A DNA stretch of 64,000 bases from Vigna angularis (Eukaryota > Streptophyta > Magnoliopsida > Fabales > Fabaceae), in contig NC_068973.1 in NCBI RefSeq assembly GCF_016808095.1, forward strand, positions 20,689,501 through 20,753,500, written 5' to 3'. The notes below the pieces were generated by a model, which was not told where the DNA came from, searched no databases, and saw only the letters and a list, made by a program, of their open reading frames with translations. Both the position numbers and the translations under genes were made by a program. Every line of letters begins with the position of its first letter. Position 1 is the stretch's first letter. Below are positions 25,168-37,290 of this stretch, piece by piece.

Positions 25168-25172
25168 CCAGA

Positions 25173-25765
25173 CAACCTCATTGTGGCCTTTAAAGGCCTA
25201 AACCTCTCGGCCTCTCAGGGCCTCAAACCGTCCGGCCTCCGCGTGGCCTCTAAGTCATCGAACCGTTCGGCCTCCAGAGGCCTCAACCGTTTAGGCTCAA
25301 CCTGGACTCCAATGGCCTTAACCGTTCAGCCTCAGCTTGTCCTCCAAAGGCCTCGTCATCTCGGCCTCCCAGGGCCTCCACCTCTCAGCCGCTAAAAAGC
25401 CTCACCCGTTCCGCCTCCAAAGGCCCTGGCTTCCGGCCTTACCTTAGGCCTCGACTTCAAGGTCGTCCATGACCTCACTCGTCCGCCCTTACCATGGGCC
25501 TCGTCTTCAGGTGGCCTCATTGAAACTTAGCCAAATTTGGCATCACAAATCCGGTCGTCCAACCTCGAACGGTCAGCCATTCCAGACCTACACCATTTAG
25601 CCTCAAACTCTTAGCAAGATTTGACAATCTATTCAATGTCGGTCATCCATTGGCCTCAGGTCCTCGGCCTCTCGTTGCCTCATGCTTTTCGACCTCTAAA
25701 AAGGGGTCAACCGATCGGCCATATTTCGGCCTTCAGACCTCAGTATTCGGCCTCCTAACAGAGGC
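25173..25765. repeat. GGCCTC-rich degenerate minisatellite
   Basis: Words of the type CGGCCTC..AGGCCTC..ACCGTT recur every 25-30 bases with heavy divergence. The block is far more GC-rich than its surroundings. Open frames through it are a by-product of the repeat. Confidence 0.75.
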
Positions 25766-25769
25766 GACT

Positions 25770-26540
25770 TAGAAGCGATGTCCAACCAGAGAACCCATCT
25801 TTCCAGGAAGTCCATGGACAAAACCCCTTCGCATAATAAAATTATGCTCGGGATTGGGGGGCTTATGTACCGTCCGATCCTCCCGACCCATAAACCGAGC
25901 GTCACTCCCAAAGACCGGCTGAACGTTGAACAGCTCCCCAAAGCGACTTTCCCAAGGTCGACTGAGCGGTTCCATAAGGCCGACTCTTCCAAGGTTGACC
26001 GGGTGGCTCCCCCAGGACCGGTCCCCATGACAGACTCCTTTAAGGTCGTCCCAAAACCGACCATTCATAAACCGAACGGTCTTCGCAATGCCGCCCATCC
26101 AGGCAACAACCTTGGTCGACCACCCTACTGACCATCATTAGGTCGACGGTACGGTTAAGCACTAATGACTCATTAAAGCCCCTAATGGAGATTAAGATAT
26201 GATTGGGCCAACATCAGACCCACAACAGGTAAAAGCCCATAACAACCAGTATAAATAAAGGTCTCAGGTATGATTTCTAGACAGATTGCTTACGATGCAA
26301 TATATACATGCATTACAGACCACTCGGTCATGCTATTGACTTAAGCGTCGGAGTGTCTTTGACAGGTACCCGACCGCCCGGCTTGGAGAATGAGGAGAGA
26401 GAACGAATACTACAACCAGGACTTGAAGACGAGAGAACCCGTTCGGCTCTTCCCAGCATGTCCACCCGGTCTTCAACAAACTCTTGAGTGTTTTAACAGG
26501 GTCAGACCAGATCCGACCGAAACATGTAGTATACCTATTT
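25770..26540 (+). repeat. LTR-like promoter block
   Basis: A TATA box (TATAAATA at 26250-26257) follows AACAACCAG. About 90 bases later comes TTAAGCGTCGGAGTGTC, a word typical of legume gypsy LTRs near the transcript end. The block directly follows the GGCCTC minisatellite, as an LTR follows a 3' untranslated region. Exact edges and a target duplication were not found. Confidence 0.4.
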
Positions 26541-27549
26541 ATCAGAAAGTTTGGGTCTCGTATTTTACCTATAATAAAAATTTCAAACAATACTTTCTAA
26601 GATCTCAAAAGCAAGTTCAAATATTTTTGAAGACATAATTAAACTCTTAATTATTTCTTATGTTTATTGTATTTTACACGCATTAAAAAAAATATGGGTT
26701 TTAAGATAACATTATATCTAACACAAATTTATTTATTAAACCCTATTAAAATCAAAAGATTCTGATATAGAAAATATGATATTCTAATAAATTTTAATCA
26801 ATAGAAAATATGTAAAAAATTGTGATAAGTGAGTAGCATTTTTTTTCTGGATAACGATTGGAAACAACACTGTGATATACTTTTTGTGATAATTTCTGGA
26901 AGAGATTTCAAGAAAAGATTAAATATCTCCATGTTTTGTGCGATAGGATAAAATTCCGTAGACCCAACCACATTTCATTTCATTCCTCTACTGTTCAGAT
27001 TTTGAATGGAAAAATGAGACTTTGGATGTACTCTCATTGTTTATATTCCCATTCTGTACATAATCATAAGTCTTTCTTTTATAAAGTGTCAGTAATGCAA
27101 AAACATCTTTCAACCACAATTATATTAAAAGAATATTGTGATTAATTCAATTTAATGAAAACAAATAGGATATATGTAAAAAAAAATGTTGTTTGAAAAT
27201 TGGAAGTATCTTTACCCAAAAATGTTATTTAAACATAAGATAATTAAATATATAACGTTATCATTTATATTTTTTCAAATTATTCCCCGTCTTCCACTTA
27301 TTTTTTGTTTATTTTGGAATGAAAAAAGAAAAAAACGGAGAAAAGAGAGAATAGACTTATGACGTCACGTTTACAAAAGAAAATAAAAGTCTTGAGGACT
27401 CCCTTTCATTTTCAACACATTCAATTGTATTATACACATAACTACTTAATCACGTTACTAAATTAAGAAAACATAAATATTTTTTATAACAAATAGTAAT
27501 AATATTAGTATTAATGAATAATAATAATAATTTTCAATCAAATAACAAT
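26541..27549. other. AT-rich intergenic DNA, nothing recognised
   Basis: Short A/T runs only. It ends at the TTTTA target site of the next solo LTR. Confidence 0.6.
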
Positions 27550-29678
27550 TTTTATGTAACATCCCGAATAAAACTATCAAAATAAAACATTACATAAATG
27601 ATAACTTACCAAAATTACTAATTATAGTTGAAGAAGATTTTATACTTGAACAACAAAACTCTATCTATGTTGCTGCTTCACTCTTACCCACATGCTCAAA
27701 CGACTGAAAAGACATCCTCTCTACTCACATCATTTTAGGGTGATCATTGCAAAAGAGAAAACACACACAAACAACAAAGACAAAAGCAATGGTAAGCTAA
27801 TGATGCAAAATATTTTCATAATACATCAAAACATATTAAACATTTTACTTAAAGATACACATCTTACACGAAATCAACCAAACAATTTATGCATGACAAC
27901 CACCCTTTGACTTGATTATCCGGATTAGTATGAATATCGAGCTATGACAGTTCATGCACTTGTTGTGGTGAAACAACTGGCCCACCCCAAGCTACCATAC
28001 AAGGTTAGTCCGTTATCACTCGCCTTAGGCCAAGGAAAAGCCCCTGGACTACGACCTCCTATTATTCTCACGACATGCCTCATCCTTCTCTACTTGAGAA
28101 TGGGTGACCATTAGAATATCAGGATGAACTCTAAGACTGAGCTTCCCATATTCATACTTACAATACTTAAAACCACCATTGAGAAGTTCCTCCTTGGAAC
28201 TCTCTTCCACACCTTTGAAACCATTGATATTAATTCACATTCACATAGTACACTAATACTTTATTGATCGTGCATTAAAGAAATATAAACACAATTACAA
28301 GCCATCAGAAATCACCCAATAACACAATTTATTCATGGCATAATGATACTCATATTTAGGTAAGGAAAACAACTCTGAAACCCTCACCAACAGCTTCGGA
28401 AGGGCTGAAAACCCCCAAAACGACCTAAAAAAGTCAAAACCTTAAACCAAAACCCCAAATTTGAGATCCCGAAAATTGAAAAAAACCAAAATCTGCTGAC
28501 TTGCGCCCAACGCCCCAAAAAGGGGCGTCAGACCCGTGGAACAGGGGCGCTTAGGGGCGCCCAAGTGAATTCTTCTCGCAAAAACGCCCAGGGGCCCCTT
28601 GGAGGGCTCCCAACGCTGCATGAGGTTCTAAAATTCACCCTATTTGGACTTTGGTGACCCTTTATACAAGTTTAAATGATTCCTAAACACTCTTAGGCAC
28701 TGAGAAACATTTAAAAATAGACCCCTAACTTGAATTGACCACTCCAAACCCAACTTAACCTATGAAAACCCAAATTCACTCTTATAAGCTACTCAAACTC
28801 AAATATACACTTTCTAACCCCTATATTAGTTTTCTAACTGCATAACCAGGTCCAAATACACTTGTTAATATACCTCAACACCTCAAATTGCTCACAGTCC
28901 CTCTGTTTCAAGATCTCATCATTCAAAACCTCAAATATGGGCCAAAAACCTATAAGAGCTCATCCTAAGATGACACCAACTATCCTATACCAGACAAGTC
29001 CTAATGGGTCTTATAACACACTCCCAACTGTCCAAAATAGTCAACACCTCTTACTTCCATTCTCACTACTCAATCCCCCCCCGGGCCCCTTTTTCCACTA
29101 AAACACTTCAAAACTTCAACAATGAACCCTAATCTTTTCTCCATATCAAATTTCAATCATCTAAATCTTCTAACAAGTCCCAATTAACCACATCACAGTG
29201 CTAGAACAGTTTTCATCTCGCTCCAATACCAAAATCTCAATTTCACTCACCAAAACCTCTCTTTTAAGCTTGAAACTCAAGTAACTTGACCAATACTTCA
29301 CACAACCACTTGAATTCAGTTTCAAACATTTCAATATCATCATCATACTCAATTATAACAATATTAATCATCACAATCACACTATACCACTTATATTTAA
29401 CATCACATTATCAAAATTACCAATCAAACATACATTTTATACAGCCAATCATACCAATTTTCTCAAAATCATCTATAACTCATAGAGACCCCAAATTTAT
29501 AATATAAACACAACTAAGACAAGTTCTAGCTTCCCTTACCTCTCAAAGAAACTGCCCAACTATAAAAATGTTTCGCTAATTTCTTGAACCACAAGGAATA
29601 CCTAGACGAACCTACAAAACACCAAATTGTAAATAGATAGAGTCCTTAGAACTCTAGATGAACCAAGAATGAGTATGA

Positions 29679-31107
29679 TGTTGGAACAACCGGTACCGAT
29701 TTTGTGCAACGGAAATATTAAAATAGAGTACGATACGGATTGTTTAAAAGCGAAGAGTTAGTTGTCAATTTAAAAAATGGTTCCTTTAATTTTCTCTTAA
29801 ACGTTTTATCAAACAGTTGATGTGCAGAAAATGTAAAGAGTGTAGGGAGTAGAAAAATCACACAAATGATTTTTATCGTGGTTCGAATCAAAAGATTCTA
29901 CGTTCAGTCGTTAATCACTATGAATAGTGATTAACCTTTTCACTAAAACAGTTTCACCGTTACAATGAAAGTGAATAGAAAATAAAAATAACAAAAACAC
30001 CTTCCTTCGACAAACGAACCGGAAAAGTGCAGCAAAAGCCTTCCTTCGACAAACGAACCAGAAGAGCTTCCTTCGACAAACAAACCGGAAGCAAAAACTC
30101 TGCCAACTAAAAAAAACCGCTTTGACCTTTGACACACAAAGCGCGAGCTTCTCCTATTCACAAGACTTGTCAAGAGCAGGAACTTGCACTTGAGAACTTC
30201 CTCAGATTTCACTATATTCTCAAATTTGCAAAAGTTACCTTCTAAAGTGTTTGACAAAGGTATACATAGCCTGCTGGTCCGAAACTGAAAATACACATTA
30301 CAACTGCTAGTGATAATCGATTATTGTAAGTGATAATCGATTATCTGCAAACTTAGAATAATTTAGAATATTTATTCTTCAACCGATCGGTTCCAGTTCT
30401 TCACCTCCTTCTACCGTTCGGTTTGAGCCATGATTGCCTTCTATCGTTCGACTCGATTCGTCAAAGCCTCCTGCCGTTCGGTTCAACCCCTTATCAACAT
30501 CTGCCTTTCGGCTCGGTTCCTCACAGCTTTCCAGCGTTCGGTGTTAATTGCTCGGTCTCAGTCATACCTTGCTTGGTCTCTCACAACTTTCCTCTGCTCG
30601 GCCTGATTCCTTACTGCCTTATATCGTTCGGTTATCTTCTTCTTCTCTCACACAGTTTTCCACCGCTCGGCTTAATTCTTTGTTGGACTCACTATTGTTC
30701 ATCTTCTTTACAAATCCGTTTGGTCATGTAAATGTGTTTGGCTTGTGTTTGAAGTCGTTCGGTCATTAACTGTTAGTGACCGTTTAGGCTTTATTTGATA
30801 CGACCGTTCGGTCTTCAATATCTATACATCGTCCAGTCTTCAACTATTACATACCGTTCGGTCTTCAGTTGTGTTCGGCCAATGGTCAGCCAGTGTTCGT
30901 CCTTTATCTGTTTTTAACCGTTTGGTCTCTTTTACTGCGTTCGGCCTTCAATTGTTACGACCGTTCGGTCTTAGATGCTCGGTCCTGGTGTCTTCTCTTA
31001 TACAGAAATGCTTTTAAACTTCATACAGCAAGAGTCTTTATATTCTTCACTTTGTAGCATCATCAAAATCATTAACTTCAAGACACCAATGCTCTACATT
31101 GGTAACA
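29679..31107 (-). repeat. Copia 3' LTR
   Basis: Plus-strand edges are TGTTGGAACAACC and TTGGTAACA; the length is 1429 bases. It contains two copies of AGTGATAATCGATTAT (about 30309-30345), then a run of ~30-base units built on CCGTTCGGTT (about 30385-30990). The same half recurs at 34391-35186. Confidence 0.85.
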
Positions 31108-31125
31108 ATCTCCCCCTTTTTGATA
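31108..31125 (-). promoter_or_regulatory. Copia polypurine tract
   Basis: On the minus strand, AAAAAGGGGGAGATTG runs straight into the LTR start (TGTTACCAATG, sharing its first TG). This fixes the orientation of the element. Confidence 0.75.
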
Positions 31126-32700
31126 ATGATCAAAAATTCCTTATTTAAAAGCATCTTTATGTATCTGCATAGAATAAAAACTTACAAACAGGTTAGTAGT
31201 AACTACCGTAGAAATTTGTTCAATTTGTTCTTCTCCCCCTTTTTTTATCATAAACAGAAAGAAAGTAGAAGTACTCCCCCTCAAAATGTTCTCCCCCTCA
31301 AAAAATCAATTTATGCAAGAAAAGATAACAAGAGAAACTTAATGTACCAAATGAACCGTTCGGTAAGTAGTTCTCCCTTTGTACCATATGAATCGTTCGG
31401 TCTGTATCGCAACGATAACCGAACGGTGAAGCATGCGTCGTTTGGTAAATACACTAGGCAACTGGCTTAATTAACAGAACGAGCTAGAATAATCGATTAT
31501 AGCCTCTTAATAATTGATTAAATATGCTAGACTTACGAAAAACTCAAAACTGTTATGAATTTTACTTCAAAGGCATATCTATTTCTCCCAATTCTCTTCT
31601 AAGGTCATAAAATAAAGACACCCCCTTAGATGGCTCTCCCCTCAACAAAAGAAAGATGCAATTCAAATTCAGCTTTCAGCGTACTCAATTAACCCATGAA
31701 ATCAACAATCATTTTTCAAACAGTTAAGATATCAATGATTCAACAACCAATTTATAAACTACAATGAACGCAACAATAGCTTAAATGAATATGAACACAT
31801 CACAGCTACTCAAAGTTTATCATGAAGGCTTTACTGCTAGCACAAATTATTCAAAACTGACTTTGACAACACAATTTATAACTTCTCAAACAACAACTTT
31901 GATTCATGCACTCTCATATCCCAATTTGTTCAACCCCATGAATTCAGCTCTGCATATCAAAACAACATATACAAAAATTAAAACAACAATATGCAGTAAT
32001 CAGATTTAATTCAATAAAATTGTTTATCTTGGTTCAATGGATTTTATCCCTCAGCTTAATCAACTACACTCAGGCTTTTCAACCAGGATTTGCTAGGCAA
32101 AGCTATCAGACACTAGAGAAAAAATAGGACAACCACAAATTGACAAATAAGAAACAAGCTTTTGCTACAAGTTTACACAAATGTAGATGCACCATGCAGA
32201 CCTCAGAAATAAGCAATTAAACCAGCAACTTGTCATCAACGAAAGATCTAAAAATTGTGGTTTGGAGACTAAAAACACACAGGGCTATTAAAACTCAAGA
32301 TTCTTTGCCATGAACATGTTTAAATCAGTGAAAAGAACTTGTGATGACAGCTAATTAATGTTAAACAACAATGTTTCTAAGATTCACTTATCCAGATCCA
32401 ATTATGTGTTAAATTAAACAACTCCACCAACCAATTTTAGATATAATGAGTCAAATAACTTCTGGACACTTAATTGGTCTCACAAACAGTTTAGAAAACT
32501 TGAATAAGACACTATGAAATGATTGCTAAGAACCAGAATTTAAAACTGAAAAAATTGACTCAAACAAGGAAATGCAGTTTCGGTTAACTGCTTTTAAAAA
32601 CTATTCTGCAGAGATTTTCACAATGGCAACCAAATAATGGAAGATTAAAAAGACAAGCAAAACAAAATGCAAAAACACAGTTTAAACAACACTTAGCTCA
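31126..32700 (-). other. Non-coding internal region of the copia element
   Basis: AT-rich, without a frame that resembles retroelement proteins. A second purine-rich word (minus strand, about 31232-31240 and 31276-31305) echoes the polypurine tract. Pol seems to have been deleted from here. Confidence 0.5.
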
Positions 32701-33150
32701 ATCACGTGGTGCTCAAACCAAGGCTTTGGATACCACTTGATGGAATTACTCCTTGACCTGAAACATCAATTTCAAAAGCAGAATACCATAGAGCTCTCTT
32801 ATCCTTTTGAAAACTTATCCTGCAAAACAAAGCAATAGAGTTTTTGGTCCCCATAATCTCATTTGGGTCCTTGGGGTTAGTACATGCAAGCAAATCTCAT
32901 TTCACAACTTTAACCCATGCATATTTTCCATTTGGAATTCCATAATGTTTTATTCTACATTTGTTTGAAGTATGTCCCTTTTTCATACAATAAAAGCAAT
33001 AAACACCATGCAATTTGGTTTTAACAATTGTTCCTTTTTTAACCCAAACTCTATGTGTTCTCCTATTTTGTGGTTTCTTATGTTGATGCCTGCTTTTGTT
33101 TCAAAATTATTTCTTTTAAAGCTAGTTGGAGCATATGAGTTAGACTTGGT
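32700..33150 (-). pseudogene. Copia gag fragment with CCHC zinc knuckle
   Basis: On the minus strand, the segment around 33040-32930 encodes a CCHC zinc knuckle (CFYCMKKGHTSNKC) inside the gag-like context KLHGVYCFYC...IPNGKYAWVKV. It is followed by LACTNPKDPNEIMGTK. Zinc knuckles bind retroelement RNA. A frameshift lies upstream (near 33060) and a stop (TGA for a tryptophan or arginine-type codon) follows WVKVVK. The frame then ends near 32702 with no protease or integrase. This supports a copia of the SIRE/Maximus kind, by resemblance only. Confidence 0.7.
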
Positions 33151-33153
33151 TGT

Positions 33154-34390
33154 TGATACGCTGTCGTTGAAGCTATCAAATTAATACTACTTTTCAAGGC
33201 AACTTCAGTATTGTCAAGTAGTATTCAAGAAAGTAGATAGGGTTAAAGTAACCCTGAGTCGTCTCCCAATGAATACAGAATTGCCTTTCAATATTTCAAT
33301 CTTATGAATGCAATGCAATGCTATGCTCAAGAATAAAAGTAATGTTTGGAGAATATTTAAAGAACAAATAAGAAACTTAAAAACAGTTATGATGAAATAA
33401 GCTAATTCCACTGCTTTTCCAAGATAGATTCATCATCGGTTATTCACATATAATTGTTCAATTGATTATTATTTAAGTTTCAAATTAATTAAAGTACATT
33501 CTTAATTAATTTGAGGGCAATCATGCATTTAACCAAAGTAAATTCTCAATCAAATGCAAAACCTTTCTAGATTATTCACAATGAATTCATCTAAAGTACA
33601 TTCTCAATCAAATCCTATTGTGTTTAATCATGTCTAGTCTTAAATCTCTTAACCAAATTAAAAGCTAATCAATCAAAGTAAATTCTCAATTGATTATAGT
33701 TGAAATTATTACTACCAACCAAAGTACATTCTCAATTGATAGTAAAAACCATTTAATCATATGAAAGTTCCTAAATTAAATCAAAGTAGATTCGCAACTA
33801 AACCTAGAAACCCTAGAATTCATATAATCAATATGCATGTAGATTCAAACACATTATGATGCAAAAATCTTTTCTTTTAATTTGATAGAGAGATGAAAGA
33901 CATAAAGAGAGAACAACTTAAATCAATAATCAAAATAAATAATTGCATTAACTCAATCTAACCTCAGAATCCATAATGACATTACAATAGAATAGCCCTA
34001 GATGCTTAGCTCTCCATGAAAGGAGTTGAATACAAGATGAAAGAAAAGTGAGAGAAGTGGTGAATGAATGAAGTGAAGTCCCTTTTTGCCTCCCTTGGGT
34101 CTCTTTATATAGGGCTTGATTGGGCTTGCACTCTGAATATTCAGTTGATAGAATCTTTTATCTTATATCTTCCAAATAACTAAAAGATTTAGATAATTAT
34201 TACATTATTTGGAAGATATTTTCTGTTGATATTCCCAAATTAAATTAATTCAACAACTGAATTTTATCTTTTAACTTTTCTGAATTTCCAAAATTGCACA
34301 AATGACCTGAAATTTCCTCTATCTGCACTTTAGCCCCTTCAGCATTCTCCAAAATTGCACCAGAAGCCCCTATTGACCAGCTTTGACTAG
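33154..34390 (-). mobile_element. LTR-like insertion inside the copia element
   Basis: The left edge appears to be TGATACGCTGTCG. The unit carries GAGTCGTCTCCCAATG near that edge, five repeats of the type AAAGTACATTCTCAATTGAT (33490-33800), and on the minus strand a TATA box, TATATAAA (about 34108-34115). The order of these parts mirrors the T-family LTR, so it is probably a solo LTR of a distant relative. The right edge and a target duplication were not found, and it abuts the shortened copia LTR. Confidence 0.5.
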
Positions 34391-35186
34391 AGGAATCGAT
34401 TATTGTTAGTGATAATCGATTATCTAAAGGCTTGGAATAATTTAGAATATTTATTCTTCAACCAATCGGTTCCAGTTCTTCACCTCCTTCTACCGTTCGG
34501 TTTGAGCCATGATTGCCTTTTGCCGTTCGGCTCGATTCGTCAAAACCTCCTGTCCTTTGGTTCAACCCCTTATCAACATCTGCCTTTCGGCTCGGTTCCT
34601 CACAGCTTTCCAGCGTTTGGTGCTAACTGCTCGATCTCGGTCATACCTTGCTTGGTCTCTCACAGCTTTCCTCTGCTCGGCCTGATTCCTTACTGCCTTA
34701 TACCGTTCGGTTATCTTCTTCTTCTCTCACACAGTTTTCCACCGCTCGGCTTAATTCTTTGTTGGACTCACTATTGTTCGGCTTCTTTACAAATCTGTTC
34801 GGTCATGTAAATGTGTTCAGCTTGTGTTTGAAGTCGTTCGGTCATTAATTGTTAGTGATCGTTTAGGCTTTATTTGATACGATCGTTCGGTCTTCAATTG
34901 CTATACACCGTCCAACCTTCAACTATTACATACCGTTCGGTATTCAGTTGTGTTCGGCCAGTGGTCAGCCAGTGTTCGTCCTTTAACTATTTTTAACCGT
35001 TTGGTCTCTTTTACTACGTTCGACCTTCAATTGTTATGACCGTTCGGTCTTAGGTGCTCGGTCCTGGTGTCTTCTCTTATAGAGAAATGCTTTTAAACTT
35101 CATACAGCAAGAGTCTTCATATTCTTCACTTTGTAGCATCATCAAAATCATTAACTTCAAGACACCAATGCTCCACATGGGTAACA
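34391..35186 (-). repeat. Truncated copia 5' LTR
   Basis: It matches the right-hand ~800 bases of the LTR at 29679-31107, from the AGTGATAATCGATTAT words to GGGTAACA. It lacks the first ~620 bases (the side that would meet the primer binding site). The CCGTTCGG units are the same with scattered changes, so both LTRs come from one element. Confidence 0.8.
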
Positions 35187-35563
35187 TAAGAGAGGCATGA
35201 GTACACATGCAACAATATTAAATTCCTCTAAAACAGATTTGGAAACAAAAGGGGAAAAAGAGTCAAAACTTACTTGCTCTATTGAAGAAACTGATCGGGT
35301 AGAAACGTAGACCTCGTTGTCGTGGTCGATTAGGTACCTCTTGATCGTCAAATAGATTACTCAGGAGTTAGAACTCTTTAGAGAGAAGGTAGAGAACTCT
35401 AGAAAAGTGGTTTCTAAAAAAATTGTACGTTTTAAGATAACGAAACTCGTTTATAACAAAATTATTTATAATAAAATCGTTTAATATTAAAATAATCAAG
35501 TCTCATTATTTTTAGACTACTACCACTTCTAAAAATACTATTTTACGGGTTGTTTACATTTTA

Positions 35564-37290
35564 TATTTTTCCTTTTTTATTTTATTTTCTCTCCCAATTT
35601 CTTTATATATTTCCATTATTCCAAACCAAATATTACTTTCATTGAATCCTCTCCAAACCAAAAGTAAACCCTTTTTCCTTTCCTCATCACTTTTGCCTTT
35701 TTTTTTCTCATTCACGTTGGACAAAGTCATACCTCTTCGAACTCATGTTTCTTTTTTTTTTTGGTATATTTGTAATGTATCAAAATTGTGTTTGTATTGT
35801 ACGTCATATAAAATGAAAGTTTATTATTATCTATTTTTTCATTTTTTATGATAATATTTGTTGTAGGAAATTTTACGTGATGGAGGTACTTAGGACAATT
35901 TTAGGTTAAGATAATATTTAGATTACAACAATAACTAATTTAGAATAATATTTAGGTTGGGACGCTTGTAAGTTTGTGAAATGTTTAAGACAATATTTAT
36001 GTAATAATTAATACTATAACTACGTTTATGTGAAGAGAATATTTATTTTTGAACAATATTTACTTGGCAATAATATTTAGTTTAGGACAATATATTTAGT
36101 TTAAGAAAATATTCAATTTAAAACGTGTTTATTTTCGGATAATAAGCCTTAAAGATATAAGATGCCCCACATACGATAATCAGTGGTTAAAGAGTGAGTA
36201 TTACTCTCCTCCCCTAGGGTAAGATAGAGTAATCAAAATAAAGGCTACAATAACTTTTTGCAATAATTACTTTAAAAAACATATTTAAAAAGGATTTTTA
36301 ATGACTTAACACGATTTTTAGTAATTAAAAATGTAAAAATCTTTACATTAACTCTAATTTTACTTTTGTTTATGTTCTAATTTAAAACTTTTAAGATAAC
36401 ACCATTAACATCAATTATGCACATTTTTAAAGGATAATTAATTTAAGAATTTAAACATTTATTCACATTTTTGAAGTATTATATTATATTCATTTTAAAA
36501 TTTAAAATTTAGTCAAATTTATTTTTAAAACATATCTTAAACAGATATATATAAATTGCGCTTTGACTTCATCGCTTTAACATCACAGGAGTATTGAGAA
36601 TAGTTTATAATCACTGACAGAGTAGAAGGCAAGCAATGTTATACTGATCTATTTAATAATTGAGGGTATATTTGTTTTTCTTGTAACCACGTTCAATCAA
36701 ACTTTATTTTTTCCTTTCTCAAGACAAAAGCGACGAAAGAAAACATACAATTCTCAAATGGAAAAACCGTTAAAAGAAGATTGCTTTAAAATTTGTAACT
36801 GAGGTAAAACAAACATGAACTTGCATACAACTACAGTGTGCGTGGTCCAGGTGGATAGACGTCAAATACACGAAACCAACCAGGAAAAATAACAGTAAAC
36901 ATAATATATCTTAGTTTGAAAATGATTGCAGATATTTCAGAATTCAACTGCTGACTGAATAATGAACTAATTGAGCAATGAAAATTTCAAGGTCAACAAC
37001 ATTGCTATGCTGGATTAATTCATCATCATATTTTGGACCGGTGGTACAGGATTGAAAGTACTTTGAGCGTCATTTACATGCTTACCATCTTGAACTCTAA
37101 TTGGATACACAAATTTTAAACTAAGATGCAAGTAATATAGAATCGCCTACTGAAGATTAAGGCTTAAAAAGGGGTTGATTTCCTAAATCAAAAACAAGTG
37201 CGAGGTAAATAATCACCAAGGGCAAAACCATACTTTTGTCCCTGTCCATGGCCTTAGGCAGACAAAAAAGCTTCTAGATTCCCAGCAGCA
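35564..37290. other. Intergenic DNA with degenerate AATATTTAG repeats
   Basis: No gene seen. Between about 35890 and 36120, words like GACAATATTTAGTTTAGG recur about ten times with 15-30 base spacing, suggesting an old short tandem repeat. The rest is AT-rich; the part next to 37290 includes the 3' untranslated region of the NOI gene. Confidence 0.5.

Larger units (their letters stand above)
29679..35186 (-). mobile_element. Rearranged Ty1/copia retrotransposon
   Basis: It lies within the gypsy solo LTR. Flanks are TATGA (29674-29678) and TAAGA (35187-35191), a 4/5 match fitting a target duplication with one later change. In minus orientation: a truncated 5' LTR (35186-34391), an inserted LTR-like unit (34390-33154), a gag fragment (about 33150-32700), about 1.6 kb of non-coding DNA, a polypurine tract (31125-31108) and the 3' LTR (31107-29679). 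The pol region is missing, so the element cannot move by itself. Confidence 0.75.
27555..35558 (-). mobile_element. Gypsy solo LTR split by a copia insertion
   Basis: The left part is 27555-29678 and begins TGTAACATCCC. The right part is 35187-35558 and ends GTTGTTTACA. The outer flanks are TTTTA (27550-27554 and 35559-35563), a target duplication, though in A/T-rich DNA. Without the insertion the LTR is 2496 bases, matching 2494 and 2524 for the other two family members. The right part (AACTTACTTGCTC, AAACTGATCGGG, then AGAGAGAAGG) lines up with the end of the LTR at 57011. An apparent minus-strand exon around 35270-35351 is therefore LTR sequence and not a gene. Confidence 0.8.

Noticed and set aside
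25696..26131. Overlapping open frames on both strands (109-122 codons)
   Set aside because: Codons follow a GC-rich LTR-like block; no recognised domain and no splice or start support.
32722..32748. Minus-strand AAGTGGTATCCAAAGCC, similar to the initiator-Met primer binding site of copia elements
   Set aside because: It is read through by the gag-derived frame and is not next to an LTR, so I do not call a binding site. A rearranged junction cannot be excluded.
35157..35351. Minus-strand open frame with a good ATG and a GT donor that looks like a first exon
   Set aside because: It lines up with the end of the gypsy LTR at 57011-59534 and is the right half of the split solo LTR, so it is LTR sequence.
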